Of a DNA stretch of 64,000 nucleotides, positions 18,335 to 27,794 are shown piece after piece. The DNA lies in NCBI GenBank assembly GCA_024758765.1, contig CP101406.1, positions 4,278,001 through 4,342,000 on the forward strand, read 5' to 3'. Source of the DNA: Mycobacterium sp. SVM_VP21. Its GTDB lineage: Bacteria > Actinomycetota > Actinomycetes > Mycobacteriales > Mycobacteriaceae. The position numbers and the translations under genes were made by a program. The notes below the pieces were generated by a model. It was not told the origin of the DNA, did not search any database, and saw only the letters and a list, made by a program, of their open reading frames with translations. The stretch's first letter is position 1, and the number at the start of each line of letters is the position of its first letter.

Positions 18335-18488
18335 CGCAGGAGTCCCCTCTCGCTTCGGTTCTGACAAGAAATTAGGGGCCGTGACAGGTCATGTCAATAC
18401 CCACGGTACCGGATACTTGCGGTACCTGTCTGACTCCCGTCACCGTCGCCTGGCGCGGGTTGCGGCCGTTCCTGCCAAGATTGTCGGC

Positions 18489-21245
18489 ATGCGTTCTGTG
18501 GGGGCGGACCGAAAGGCGGAGACAGCAGTTCTGACCGCCTTTCTTGATCGCGCGCTGTCCGCGCCCGGGGTCCTGATTCTCGAAGGTGAAGCCGGTATCG
18601 GAAAGTCCACCCTGCTGCGGGAGACAGCGGAGACCGCAGCCGAGCGTGGTTGCGTGGTGCTCTCCGCTTCGGGTGCACCGGCCGAGGTCAGCTGCGCCTA
18701 CGCCGCGGTGGCCGATCTGCTGGCGCCTGTCGTCGTACCGGGGGACCTGCCCGAAATCCAACGCGCGGCACTCGAGCAGGTGTTGCTCGGTGGGGGTGAC
18801 GGGCCGGCCGGCAACGAGCGGATGGTGGCGACCGCGTTTCTGGCGGTGATCCGCAGGGTGAGTTCGGATACGCCAGTGCTGCTCTGCATCGACGACGCCC
18901 AGTGGTTGGACGCTTCCAGTCGGGCGGTGATCGGGTTCGCGGCACGGCGGCTGACCGGCCGGACCGGGTTGCTGCTCGCGGTACGGACCGGCTCGGCGGA
19001 CTCCGTCGACATGAGCTGGCTGAGTGCTACCCGCCCCGACACGGTGGCACGCCTGCCGATACCTCCGCTGAGTCTGGGCGGTGTGCACACTTTGGTGTCA
19101 GCGCGGTTGGGGCACACCTTGCCGCGCCCGGCTATTACGCGGATTCACGAAACATCCGGCGGGAACCCATTTTTCGCCCTCGAACTGGCGCGGTTCATCG
19201 CAGATTCTCCGGACCAGTCCGACCTACGACTGCCCGACAGTCTGGCGACGTTGGTGCGCGACCACATCGGGCAGCCCGACGAGGACGTCGCCGCGGTGCT
19301 GTTGGCCGCCGCCTGCGCTGCGCTGCCAACCGTGCAGCGAGTGGGCCTCGCCACCGACCTCAGCCCCGACCGGGTCGTTGAACTGATCGAATCCACTCAG
19401 GCACGAGGGGTGGTCCAGATCGACGGCGGCTGGATCCGATTTCACCATCCACTGTTCGCCACCGGTGTCTGTAGTGCGGCGGGGGCGGCGGCGCGCCGGG
19501 CCATGCATCGCCGGTACAGCCAATTCGTCCACGAGCCCGAGCTCAAGGCGCGGCACATGGCGTTGGCGGCGACCACCAACGATCCGGAAGCCGTGGAGGC
19601 GCTCGACGTGGCCGTCGAGTTCACCCGGACACGCGGTGCCCCAGCGGTTGCTGCCGAACTGATCGAATTGGCCATCAAACTCGGCGACGACACGCCGGCA
19701 CGGCGAATGCGGGCCGCTGAAGAGCATTTCCGTTCCGGAGCCTTCGCGTCGGCGCGTACTCACCTGCAGTCGATCTTGGACGGGGCGTCGTCGTCGAGCG
19801 AGTTGCGCTGTACGGCGTTGATTGCGCTGGCCGCCGTCACCGGTTACGAAGGCAGCTTGGTGGTGGCCGCGGATCTGTTGACTCAGGCTATCGACCAGGC
19901 CGCCGACAACCCCCTGCTGCAGCTTCAGGCTCGACTGCTGATGGTGCCGGTGGCGAGGGTGATCGGCAACGCGCAGGAGTCCGTCGACCTCGCGGATATG
20001 GCTGTGGCGCAAGCTGATCAGATCGGCGTCGCCGGATTGCGCAGCCAGGCATTGACGATTCAGGCCGTGGTGCGCTTTTGGAGCGGGCTGGGACTGGATC
20101 CGGACGCCCTGCGGCTGGCGGTGGATTCCGAGGATCCGGCCGGGGGTCCGGCAGCGACATACCGTGCCGGCGTCGTCGCGCCGGTAATTCGTTCCTGGGC
20201 AGGGGAACTCGACGACGCTCCCGGTCATATTCGCGCTCTGCGGCAGCGGCTGGTCGAAGGCGGGACCGAGACCGACATCCTCTGGATGGACGACTACGCC
20301 GCGATGGTCGAACTCTGGCTGGGTCACTATGCCGAGGCGGGAGCCATTGCCGACGAGGCCGTGCAGCGCGCCGAGCTCATGGGTACCAAGATGGTCCTGG
20401 TCTGCGCGTGGGCACGTCAGGCATCGGTGGCCGCCTACGCCGGGCGTGTGGATGACGCCCGCTCGACTGCGCGCGCGGCCATCGACGCGGCCCGCGTCAT
20501 CGGCGACGCGATGCACACGTCGTCGGCGACGACGACGTGTGCGTTTCTCGAGGTGTCGCTCGGCGATCATGCTGCCGCGATCAAACTGCTCGAGCCGCTG
20601 CTGGCCTCGTTCGATCCCGAGCACGGCACCGAGATCGTCGTCGGCTCCCACCTGCCTGACGCCGTGGACGCGCTGACCGCGTTGGGGCGCCTCGATGAGG
20701 CCGAGCCGCTGGTCGCGGCGCTGGAGCGTAATGGCGCCCGGCTTGATCGGGCGTGGATGCTGGCGGTGGGCGCCCGCGGCCGTAGTCAGTTGTTGGCCGC
20801 GCGTGGCGAGCTCGACGCGGCCGAGCAGGCCGCAGAAGAGGCTCTGCGACACCACGAGCGGTTGCCGATGCCGTTCGAGACCGCACGCACCCGGTTGTTC
20901 ATGGGGCAAGTGCAGCGTCGGCGTCGGCGCCGGCAGGCCTCGGAGGCGTCGCTGCGCGCGGCGTTGGAGACCTTCGAGCGGCTCGGGGCGCCGTTGTGGG
21001 CGCAGCGCGCCCGGGCGGAGTTGGGGCGGCTGAGCGCCTCGTCGCCGGGTGGTGGCCTGACGACCGCCGAGCGTCGTGTCGCCGAGTTGGCCGCCGCGGG
21101 ACTGTCCAACAAGCAGATCGCCGCGGAGTTGTTCATCGCCGCCAAGACCGTGGAGATGACGCTGTCCAGCGTGTACCGCAAACTCGGCATCCGGTCCCGG
21201 AGCGGCCTGTTCGCGGCACTCAACCCGGGCGACAACCACGGCTGA
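18489..21245 (+). CDS. LAL-type LuxR-family ATPase regulator, copy 1
   Basis: A 918-residue large ATP-binding LuxR (MalT-like) regulator. The N-terminal AAA/STAND ATPase has Walker A GEAGIGKST (residues ~36-44) and Walker B LLCIDDAQWLD. A long helical repeat, TPR-like region spans ~380-840. The C-terminal LuxR helix-turn-helix (~853-910) reads LSNKQIAAELFIAAKTVEMT. The signal and target genes are unknown. ATG 18489 is chosen because the conserved ATPase begins right after it and the upstream extension is low in conserved residues. It is followed in tandem by a paralogue and is divergent from the diiron oxygenase gene. Confidence 0.9.
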   Translation: MRSVGADRKAETAVLTAFLDRALSAPGVLILEGEAGIGKSTLLRETAETAAERGCVVLSASGAPAEVSCAYAAVADLLAPVVVPGDLPEIQRAALEQVLLGGGDGPAGNERMVATAFLAVIRRVSSDTPVLLCIDDAQWLDASSRAVIGFAARRLTGRTGLLLAVRTGSADSVDMSWLSATRPDTVARLPIPPLSLGGVHTLVSARLGHTLPRPAITRIHETSGGNPFFALELARFIADSPDQSDLRLPDSLATLVRDHIGQPDEDVAAVLLAAACAALPTVQRVGLATDLSPDRVVELIESTQARGVVQIDGGWIRFHHPLFATGVCSAAGAAARRAMHRRYSQFVHEPELKARHMALAATTNDPEAVEALDVAVEFTRTRGAPAVAAELIELAIKLGDDTPARRMRAAEEHFRSGAFASARTHLQSILDGASSSSELRCTALIALAAVTGYEGSLVVAADLLTQAIDQAADNPLLQLQARLLMVPVARVIGNAQESVDLADMAVAQADQIGVAGLRSQALTIQAVVRFWSGLGLDPDALRLAVDSEDPAGGPAATYRAGVVAPVIRSWAGELDDAPGHIRALRQRLVEGGTETDILWMDDYAAMVELWLGHYAEAGAIADEAVQRAELMGTKMVLVCAWARQASVAAYAGRVDDARSTARAAIDAARVIGDAMHTSSATTTCAFLEVSLGDHAAAIKLLEPLLASFDPEHGTEIVVGSHLPDAVDALTALGRLDEAEPLVAALERNGARLDRAWMLAVGARGRSQLLAARGELDAAEQAAEEALRHHERLPMPFETARTRLFMGQVQRRRRRRQASEASLRAALETFERLGAPLWAQRARAELGRLSASSPGGGLTTAERRVAELAAAGLSNKQIAAELFIAAKTVEMTLSSVYRKLGIRSRSGLFAALNPGDNHG

Positions 21246-21254
21246 ACCTAAAAA

Positions 21255-21283
21255 CTTACAATTTTTCGTGAGCGGCCTAGTCT
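21255..21283 (+). promoter_or_regulatory. Possible promoter of second LAL regulator
   Basis: CTTACA (21255-21260) and TAGTCT (21278-21283) are separated by 17 bp in the AT-rich 59-bp gap between the two LAL genes. Transcription would start ~15 nt before GTG 21305. If real, the second copy is not wholly dependent on read-through from the first. Confidence 0.4.
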
Positions 21284-21304
21284 AAACCTGGCAAACTACT
21301 GATC

Positions 21305-24055
21305 GTGGCTTCAGGTTTGGTTGCTCGCAGCGCGGAATCGGCGGCGGTGCGTGACTTCCTGGCGCGTGCGTTGAGCGAACCCGCCATCCTGGTGGTCGAG
21401 GGTGAAGCGGGTATCGGTAAGTCGACCATATTGTCGGACGCCACCCAGGCCGCATCGGCACGCGGGTTCCGGGTGCTCTCCGCTTCGGGGGCGCCGGCCG
21501 AGGTCAGCTATGCCTACGCCGCGGTGGCTGATCTGTTGGCCTTCGTCGACGGCCCGGTGTTGGCGGAACTGCCTGAGGCGCAGCGCGGCGCGCTTGAGCA
21601 CGTTCTGCTTGGTGGCAGCGACGGGCCCGCCGGCAACGAGCGGATGGTGGCCGCGGCGTTCCTGGCCGTGATCCGGAGCTTGAGTTCGGACACGCCGATC
21701 TTGCTCTGCATCGACGACATCCAGTGGTTGGACGCTTCCAGTCGCTCGGTGATCGGGTTCGTGGCACGACGGCTCGCCGGCTGCACCGGGCTGATTGTCG
21801 CCGTTCGGACCGGTGCCGCCGATGTCGTCGACACGATGTGGCTGAGCCCGGCACGCCCCGACTCGTTGGCGCGGCTGCGAATATCTCCGTTGAGCCTGGG
21901 TGGGATACATGCCCTGGTCCCGGCGTGCCTGGGTCGCACCTTGCCGCGCCCGGTGATCACTCGGATCTACGAAGTATCTGGTGGCAACCCGTTTTTCGCA
22001 CTCGAGCTGGCGCGGTTCATTGCCGAGGATCCGGCCCGGGCGGCAGGTGGTCTGCCCGACACGCTTACCGCGCTGGTGCACGATCACATCGGTGACTTCG
22101 ACGAGGAGGTCGGTGCGGTGCTGCTGGCTGCCGCGTGTGCCGCGTCGCCGACCGTGCAGCGGGTCGGTCTTGCCGCCGGCGTCACGCCCGCGCGAGTCGT
22201 GGAGGTGGTCGAGTCCGGGCAGGCCGGCGGGGTGGCTGAGATCGACGGTGACCGCGTCCGGTTCCGCCATCCGTTGTTCGCCTCCGGTGTCTACAGTTCG
22301 GCCGGCCCGGCGCCGCGCCGGGCGATACATCGGCGGCTGGCCGGCATCGTTGAGGAACCCGAGCTGACCGCCCGGCATCTGGCGTTGGCGGCGACCACCG
22401 GTGATCCGGACACCCTGGCAGCCCTTGATGCCGGGATCGAGGCCACCGTGGCGCGCGGCGCGCCGGCGGCGGCTGCCGAATTGTTGGAGCTGGCCATCAA
22501 ACTCGGCGACGACACTCCCCTTCGGCGGATGCGGGTCGCCGAACAGCACTTCCGTTCCGGTGCGGTCGCACCGGCACGCGCCCACCTGCAATCGACGTTG
22601 GATGCTTTGCCGGAGCCGAGCGGGTTGCGCTGCATGGCGTTGATCGCCCTGGCCGCCGTCACCGGCTACGACAAGAGTTTGTCGACCGCAGCGGATTTGC
22701 TGACCCAGGCCGTCGACCAAGCCGCCGATATCCCGGTGCTGCAGCTTCGCGCCAGGTTGCTCCTGGTGCCGATCGTTGCGTTGACACGAAATCTGAAGGA
22801 ATCCGTTGACCTGGCCCGCATTACCGTGGCCCAAGCCAAGCAGCTTGGCATTCCCGCCCTGCACAGCGAGGCGTTGACGACGCAGGCGATTGTCCGCTTC
22901 ATGTACGGCCTCGGAGTGGACGAGGTAGCCCTGGAGCTGGCGCGGGATCTGGAAGATCCGTCCAGCGGCGCGGCAGTGGGCTACCACGCCAGCGCCGCCG
23001 CACCGGTGATCCGCTCCTGGACGGGGGACCTGGACCAGGCGCAGAAGCAGATCGGTGCCGTCCAGCAGCTGGTTCTCGCGACCGGGACCGAGATCGACAT
23101 CCTCTGGGTCGCCGATCACGCCACCATGAATGAGCTGTGGTTGGGGCGTTACACCGAAGCGAGGGCTATCGCCGATGAGACCGTGCGGCGTGCCGAGCAG
23201 ATGGGCGCCAAGATGGTGCTGGTGTTCGCGTGGGCCCGTCAGGCCGCGGTAGCCGCCCATACCGGATGCGTCAACGACGCTCGCTCGGCCGCGAATTCGG
23301 CGATCGATATGGCCCGTGCCGTCGGAGATGTGATGAACGCGGCTTCGGCGACGGCGACCCTGGGATTTCTTGAGGTGTCATTGGGTGATTTCGCAGCAGC
23401 GGCCACGGTGTTGGAGCCGCTGTTGGCCGCGTTCGACCCGGACCATGACACCGAGATCACGATCGGGGGCTATCTTCCCGATGCGATCGAGGCGCTGACC
23501 GCGTTGGGGCGCCTCGATGAGGCCGAACCGCTGATCGCCGCCCTGGAACGTAATGGCGTTCGCCACGACCGGCCGTGGATGTTGGCCGTCGGCGCCCGGG
23601 GGCGGGCTCACCTGCTGGCCGCCCGCGGTGAATTGGAGGCCGCCGAGCAGGCCGCCGGCGACGCGTTGACGCACCATGAGCGGCTGCCGATGCCGTTTGA
23701 GTTGGCGCGTACTCAGTTGTTGTTGGGGCAGGTGCAGCGGAGGCGGCGTCGCAAGCAGCTCGCTGCGGAGAATCTGTCGGCGGCGTTGGAGACCTTTGAG
23801 CGGTTGGGTTCGCCGTTGTGGGTGCGACGGGCTCGCGTTGAGCTGGAGCGGATGACCGCCCCCGCTTCGGGGGCCGGGTTGACCGCCGCGGAGCGGCGCG
23901 TTGCCGATCTGGCTGCGGCGGGGTTGACCAATAAGCAGATCGCTGCGGAGTTGTTCATCGCCGCCAAGACGGTGGAGATGACTTTAAGCAACGTGTACCG
24001 CAAGTTGGGGATCCGTTCGCGTGCTGGGCTGTACGCCGCGCTCAATCCGGAGTAA
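21305..24055 (+). CDS. LAL-type LuxR-family ATPase regulator, copy 2
   Basis: A 916-residue paralogue of the preceding gene, alignable end to end. Walker A is GEAGIGKST, Walker B is LLCIDDIQWLD, the helical repeat region is similar, and the C-terminal LuxR helix-turn-helix (LTNKQIAAELFIAAKTVEMT) is almost the same as in copy 1. Near-identical recognition helices suggest that both copies bind the same DNA sites, while the diverged central regions may sense different inputs. The start is GTG 21305. Confidence 0.9.
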   Translation: MASGLVARSAESAAVRDFLARALSEPAILVVEGEAGIGKSTILSDATQAASARGFRVLSASGAPAEVSYAYAAVADLLAFVDGPVLAELPEAQRGALEHVLLGGSDGPAGNERMVAAAFLAVIRSLSSDTPILLCIDDIQWLDASSRSVIGFVARRLAGCTGLIVAVRTGAADVVDTMWLSPARPDSLARLRISPLSLGGIHALVPACLGRTLPRPVITRIYEVSGGNPFFALELARFIAEDPARAAGGLPDTLTALVHDHIGDFDEEVGAVLLAAACAASPTVQRVGLAAGVTPARVVEVVESGQAGGVAEIDGDRVRFRHPLFASGVYSSAGPAPRRAIHRRLAGIVEEPELTARHLALAATTGDPDTLAALDAGIEATVARGAPAAAAELLELAIKLGDDTPLRRMRVAEQHFRSGAVAPARAHLQSTLDALPEPSGLRCMALIALAAVTGYDKSLSTAADLLTQAVDQAADIPVLQLRARLLLVPIVALTRNLKESVDLARITVAQAKQLGIPALHSEALTTQAIVRFMYGLGVDEVALELARDLEDPSSGAAVGYHASAAAPVIRSWTGDLDQAQKQIGAVQQLVLATGTEIDILWVADHATMNELWLGRYTEARAIADETVRRAEQMGAKMVLVFAWARQAAVAAHTGCVNDARSAANSAIDMARAVGDVMNAASATATLGFLEVSLGDFAAAATVLEPLLAAFDPDHDTEITIGGYLPDAIEALTALGRLDEAEPLIAALERNGVRHDRPWMLAVGARGRAHLLAARGELEAAEQAAGDALTHHERLPMPFELARTQLLLGQVQRRRRRKQLAAENLSAALETFERLGSPLWVRRARVELERMTAPASGAGLTAAERRVADLAAAGLTNKQIAAELFIAAKTVEMTLSNVYRKLGIRSRAGLYAALNPE

Positions 24056-24110
24056 ATCTCCAGGGAAAACCCTGGTTACCTACGGGCTCTCCTTCGTTAG
24101 CGTCGGTCAG

Positions 24111-24395
24111 ATGGGCGACGGTGACTCTGGGCGTCAGTGCTTCCTGGTCGAGTGGTACCAACCCGATCTCGTTGAGGCGGCGGCCGATGCCGCCATCGAT
24201 CGGCTCTCACGCGCGGCTGCGGCCGTTCGTGCCACATTGCTGGTCGCACTGACCTCGCCGAGCGACGAGACCCTGTTCGGGGTGGTTGCGGCGGATTCCG
24301 CCGATGCCGTGGTGACGGCGTGCCGGCAAGCCGGCTGGCACATCGATCGGATCACATCCGGGGTGAGTGCGCGTATCGGTGCTATCGGGAACTAG
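24111..24395 (+). CDS. Hypothetical 94-residue protein
   Basis: A small soluble acidic protein, MGDGDSGRQCFLVEWYQPDL followed by Ala-rich helices (AADAAIDRLSRAAAAVRATL) and a beta-alpha-beta-like LFGVVAADSADAVVTACRQAGW. The shape suggests a ferredoxin-like alpha/beta fold, but I cannot name the family. It lies 55 bp after the second LAL regulator on the same strand and may be co-transcribed. ATG 24111 is preferred to upstream in-frame codons that overlap the LAL gene. Confidence 0.55.
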   Translation: MGDGDSGRQCFLVEWYQPDLVEAAADAAIDRLSRAAAAVRATLLVALTSPSDETLFGVVAADSADAVVTACRQAGWHIDRITSGVSARIGAIGN

Positions 24396-24865
24396 GCCTG
24401 ACGCCGGGAGTGCTTGCAGCCCGCGCGGCAGCAGTGGCCGGATACGCACTCGTATGCGATTCGCGGGCCCACGGAATTGCAGACGCGACTGCATATCAAA
24501 CGACTCCGATTCCCCGAGCCGGAACGTAGTCAGCATTCCGAACATTGCGCGGCATCGATTGTCAGCAGCACCGGCGCCTGAATACGGAACTGCTCGGCAG
24601 CTACCAGTGCAAACGCGGGAACTGATTTTGCGGGCTATCCGCACGCGCACAACACCGGAAGCCACCGAGGGCCAGCTCAATCGGCTGCGTTCCCAACCTT
24701 CCGCTAAGACCGCCATTCCGGCAAACGACCGGGTGTTCTCCGTATCGCCCAGTCATATCGCTTTCCCGCGGCTGATTTCCGCATGGAAAATTCGGGACAC
24801 CAATGCAGAATGTGATGGGCCAAACTTCCAACAGGGCAGCGGTGCGCCGGGGTAGATTCCTGGCC
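24396..24865. other. Long intergenic region
   Basis: About 470 bp with lower GC than its neighbours and no convincing gene. It starts with a potential stem-loop: GCCCGCG (24419-24425) pairs with CGCGGGC (24462-24468) and encloses an ATACG/CGTAT hairpin. It ends with a TANNNT -10-like TAGATT (24853-24858) placed to give a leaderless transcript of the gene at 24866. Confidence 0.5.
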
Positions 24866-25267
24866 ATGGCCTCATTTCTGATTCGTGCCGCACTGACCGG
24901 ACTCGCACTATGGGTGGTCACCCAGATTGTGCCGGGGGTGGAGATTGTCGGCGGTGACACCACATTGCAACGGGTCGGCATCATCTTCGTCATCGCCCTG
25001 ATCTTCGGGTTGGTGAACGCCTTCATCAAACCGGTGGTGCAACTGCTGTCGATACCGCTGTACATCGTCACCCTGGGGCTGTTCCACATCGTGGTCAACG
25101 CGCTGATGCTCTGGATCACCGCGTGGATCACCGACAAGACCGCCAAGCACTGGGGGCTGTATATCGCCGACTTCTGGTGGGATGCCATCTGGGCCGCGAT
25201 CGTGCTGTCGCTGGTGAGCTGGGTCCTCTCGCTGGTGCTGCGCGACGCCCGACGCATCACCGGGTAA
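24866..25267 (+). CDS. Phage-holin-4 superfamily membrane protein
   Basis: A 133-residue membrane protein of the mycobacterial phage_holin_4_2 family (PF04020), with four hydrophobic helices (residues ~5-22, 33-55, 60-85 and 105-125). The hallmark segment VNAFIKPVVQLLSIPLYIVTLG is present, although chromosomal members are not prophage holins and their role is unknown. ATG 24866 is supported by the -10 hexamer 7 nt upstream (leaderless). The glycosylase gene follows 18 bp downstream. Confidence 0.85.
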   Translation: MASFLIRAALTGLALWVVTQIVPGVEIVGGDTTLQRVGIIFVIALIFGLVNAFIKPVVQLLSIPLYIVTLGLFHIVVNALMLWITAWITDKTAKHWGLYIADFWWDAIWAAIVLSLVSWVLSLVLRDARRITG

Positions 25268-25285
25268 CCGGGCAAGCTTGAGGGC

Positions 25286-26149
25286 ATGCCGGAGCTGCCC
25301 GAGGTCGAAGCACTCGCCGATCATCTGCGTCGGCACGCCACTGGTTGCACCATCGGCCGGATCGACGTGGCGGCGCTGTCGGTGCTCAAGACGTTCGACC
25401 CGCCGCCGACGGCGTTGCACGGTCAGCAGGTGACCGGCGCGCACCGCTGGGGCAAGTATCTGGGGTTGCAGGCCGGTGAGCTGTTCTTGATCGCGCACCT
25501 GTCCAGGGCGGGTTGGCTGCGCTGGTCGGATCAGCTGGCGGCTGCGCCGTTGCGACCGGGTAAGGGACCGATCGCGCTGCGGGTGCACCTGGGTGTCCCG
25601 GGGCAGGCCCCCGGCTTCGACCTGACCGAAGCCGGCACCCAGAAACGGCTGGCGGTCTGGTTGGTCGACGATCCGGCGAAGGTGCCGGGCATCGCCACAC
25701 TGGGGCCGGATGCGCTGGCGATCAACGCCGATGAGCTGGCCGGACTGCTGGCCGGCAATACCGGTCGCATCAAAAACGTCCTGACCGATCAGAAGGTGAT
25801 TGCCGGGATCGGCAACGCCTACAGCGACGAGATCCTGCACACCGCCCGACTGTCGCCGTTCGCCACCGCCGGCAAACTGTCGACAGAACAGCTGACCGCA
25901 CTGCACGAGGCCATGCACGCCGTGCTGACCGATGCCGTCACCCGCTCGGTCGGCCAACAGGCCGCCACCTTGAAGGGGGAGAAGCGCTCCGGTCTGCGAG
26001 TTCACGCCCGAACCGGGCTGCCGTGCCCGGTGTGCGCCGACACGGTTCGGGAAATATCTTTCGCCGATAAGTCATTTCAGTACTGCCCTACCTGCCAGAC
26101 CGGCGGCAAGGTGTTGGCCGACCGACGGATGTCGCGACTGCTCAAGTAA
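25286..26149 (+). CDS. Formamidopyrimidine-DNA glycosylase (Fpg/Nei family)
   Basis: A 287-residue base-excision glycosylase/AP lyase. The N-terminal MPELPEVEAL supplies catalytic Pro2 and Glu3; the helix-two-turn-helix is KNVLTDQKVIAGIGNAYSDE (residues ~164-183); the C-terminal zinc finger has CPVC...CPTC (~248-271). All active-site elements are present. In M. tuberculosis the positional equivalent Rv0944 is much shorter (from memory), so this appears to be the intact ancestral form. It would excise oxidised purines or pyrimidines; substrate range is uncertain within the family. Confidence 0.93.
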   Translation: MPELPEVEALADHLRRHATGCTIGRIDVAALSVLKTFDPPPTALHGQQVTGAHRWGKYLGLQAGELFLIAHLSRAGWLRWSDQLAAAPLRPGKGPIALRVHLGVPGQAPGFDLTEAGTQKRLAVWLVDDPAKVPGIATLGPDALAINADELAGLLAGNTGRIKNVLTDQKVIAGIGNAYSDEILHTARLSPFATAGKLSTEQLTALHEAMHAVLTDAVTRSVGQQAATLKGEKRSGLRVHARTGLPCPVCADTVREISFADKSFQYCPTCQTGGKVLADRRMSRLLK

Positions 26150-26197
26150 TTTCTCGACCTGATTTCGGCAGGCTGCGACCGCCGTTAAGCTGCCCTG

Positions 26198-26947
26198 GTG
26201 ACCCGTCAGAGAATCCTCATCACTGGTGCCAGTTCCGGGCTGGGCGCCGGCATGGCTCGCGCTTTTGCTGCGCGGGGCCGTGACCTGGCTCTGTGCGCCC
26301 GCCGGACGGACCGGCTTGATGAACTGAAAGCCGAACTGACGGAGAAGTTCCCGGGAATCACCGTTGCGGTAGCGACACTCGACGTGAATGACCACGACGA
26401 AATTCCGACGGTGTTCAACCGATTCGCCGCCGAGTTGGGCGGAATCGACCGGGTGATCGTCAATGCCGGTATCGGCAAGGGCGCCCCGCTCGGGTCCGGC
26501 AAGCTGTGGGCCAACAAGGCGACTATTGAAACGAACTTGGTCGCCGCGCTGGTGCAGATCGAGACTGCCCTCGAGATGTTCAAATCTGCGGGCACTGGCC
26601 ACCTGGTGCTGATCTCATCGGTGTTGGGCAACAAGGGCGTTCCGGGCGTCAAGGCCGCATACGCCGCCAGCAAGGCCGGGGTGACGTCGCTGGGGGAGTC
26701 GCTGCGTGCGGAGTACTCGCGCGGACCGATCAAAGTGACCGTGCTGGAACCGGGCTACATCGAATCGGAGATGACCGCCAAATCGGCGTCCACCATGTTG
26801 ATGGTGGACAACGAATCAGGGGTCAAGGCCATGGTGCGTGCCATCGAACGCGAAACCGGCCGAGCCGTCGTCCCGTCCTGGCCATGGGCCCCGCTGGTAT
26901 GGCTGCTGCGCTGCTTGCCGCCGCAGTACACCAAGCGCTTCGCCTAA
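26198..26947 (+). CDS. Short-chain dehydrogenase
   Basis: A 249-residue SDR with TGASSGLG (residues 9-16), a VNAGIG motif, catalytic Ser in LISSV and YAASKAGV supplying Tyr and Lys. The C terminus is hydrophobic (WAPLVWLLRCLPP), suggesting membrane association. It corresponds to Rv0945; the substrate is unknown. GTG 26198 starts VTRQRILITG. The last 125 bp overlap, antisense, the extended 3' end of cysW. Confidence 0.92.
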   Translation: MTRQRILITGASSGLGAGMARAFAARGRDLALCARRTDRLDELKAELTEKFPGITVAVATLDVNDHDEIPTVFNRFAAELGGIDRVIVNAGIGKGAPLGSGKLWANKATIETNLVAALVQIETALEMFKSAGTGHLVLISSVLGNKGVPGVKAAYAASKAGVTSLGESLRAEYSRGPIKVTVLEPGYIESEMTAKSASTMLMVDNESGVKAMVRAIERETGRAVVPSWPWAPLVWLLRCLPPQYTKRFA

Positions 26948-27794
26948 GCGGTTCCGGCTCGGGTCCGCGGGTCATCCACTCCAGGGCTTTGGCTCGCCGG
27001 CGGTAGATCAGCAGCACCGCCTTGGCGATCAAGAACGCCACGGCCACCCCCATCAGCAGCGTGGACACCGCGTAGGCGCCGTACTCGGCCCCACGGTGGT
27101 AGCGATCGTTGACCAACAGGGTCAGCGTCTGCGAGTGTCCCGGCAGGTTCGATGACACCATGCTGACAGCGCCGAACTCGCCGAGTGTGCGGGCCGTGGT
27201 CAACACCACGCCGTAGGTCAGTCCCCACCGGATCGATGGCAACGTGACACGCCAAAGCGTCTGCCACGCATTGGAACCCAGCGTTGCTGCGGCCTGCTCC
27301 TGTTCGATTCCGATCTCCACAAGCACCGGCTGGACCTCGCGCACCACGAACGGCAGCGTGACGAAAATGCTGGCCAGCACCATCCCGGGCAGCCCGAAGA
27401 TGATCTTGAATCCCAGGTTGTTCTCGATGAAGCCCAGCGCCCCCGACGACCCCCACAGTGCGATCAGAGCAACCCCGACGATGATCGGCGAGACCGCGAA
27501 CGGCAGGTCCAGAATCGCCTGAAGGATTGATCGACCCCGGAATTTGTTGCGCACCAAGAGGATCGACGTCGAAATGCCGAACAAAGCGTTCAGTGGCACC
27601 ACGATGATCACTAGTAGCAGCGACAACTTCAGCGCCGAGATCGCCGCAGGGGTGCTGATCCATGCCCAAAATTGGCCCAATCCGTGCTCAAACGTTCGGT
27701 AGAGAATCACCGACACCGGAACGATCAGCATGACGCCGACATAGGTCAAGACGGTGAAGCGCAGGAAGTGTCGCTTCTCCAGCCGCGCCGTCAC
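26823..27794 (-). CDS. cysW: Sulfate ABC transporter permease CysW, with unusual C-terminal tail
   Basis: An integral membrane subunit of the sulfate/thiosulfate importer: 323 residues with six helices and the cytoplasmic EAA-like loop EQAAATLGSNAWQTLWRVTLP that docks the ATPase. Homologues end soon after the last helix (near LLIYRRRAKAL). Here the frame runs on for ~40 residues (from about MTRGPEPEPLRR) and overlaps the 3' end of the convergent SDR gene by 125 bp, as if the original stop was lost. GTG 27794 overlaps the cysT stop (GTGA). No cysA ATPase gene follows. Confidence 0.9.
   Translation of the reverse strand: MTARLEKRHFLRFTVLTYVGVMLIVPVSVILYRTFEHGLGQFWAWISTPAAISALKLSLLLVIIVVPLNALFGISTSILLVRNKFRGRSILQAILDLPFAVSPIIVGVALIALWGSSGALGFIENNLGFKIIFGLPGMVLASIFVTLPFVVREVQPVLVEIGIEQEQAAATLGSNAWQTLWRVTLPSIRWGLTYGVVLTTARTLGEFGAVSMVSSNLPGHSQTLTLLVNDRYHRGAEYGAYAVSTLLMGVAVAFLIAKAVLLIYRRRAKALEWMTRGPEPEPLRRSAWCTAAASSAAAIPAGPMARTGRRLGRFRVRWHAPWP

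Noticed and set aside
19224..21239. Long minus-strand frame opposite the first LAL regulator
   Set aside because: Composition is typical of antisense high-GC frames; the plus strand encodes a complete LAL protein with ATPase and LuxR motifs.
24419..24468. Stem with 7-bp closing helix considered as a tRNA
   Set aside because: No T-arm GGTTC motif, no anticodon arm and too short; kept only as a possible hairpin.
24367..24855. 162-residue plus-strand frame in the long intergenic region
   Set aside because: No ribosome-binding site, no family features, and codon usage unlike neighbouring genes.
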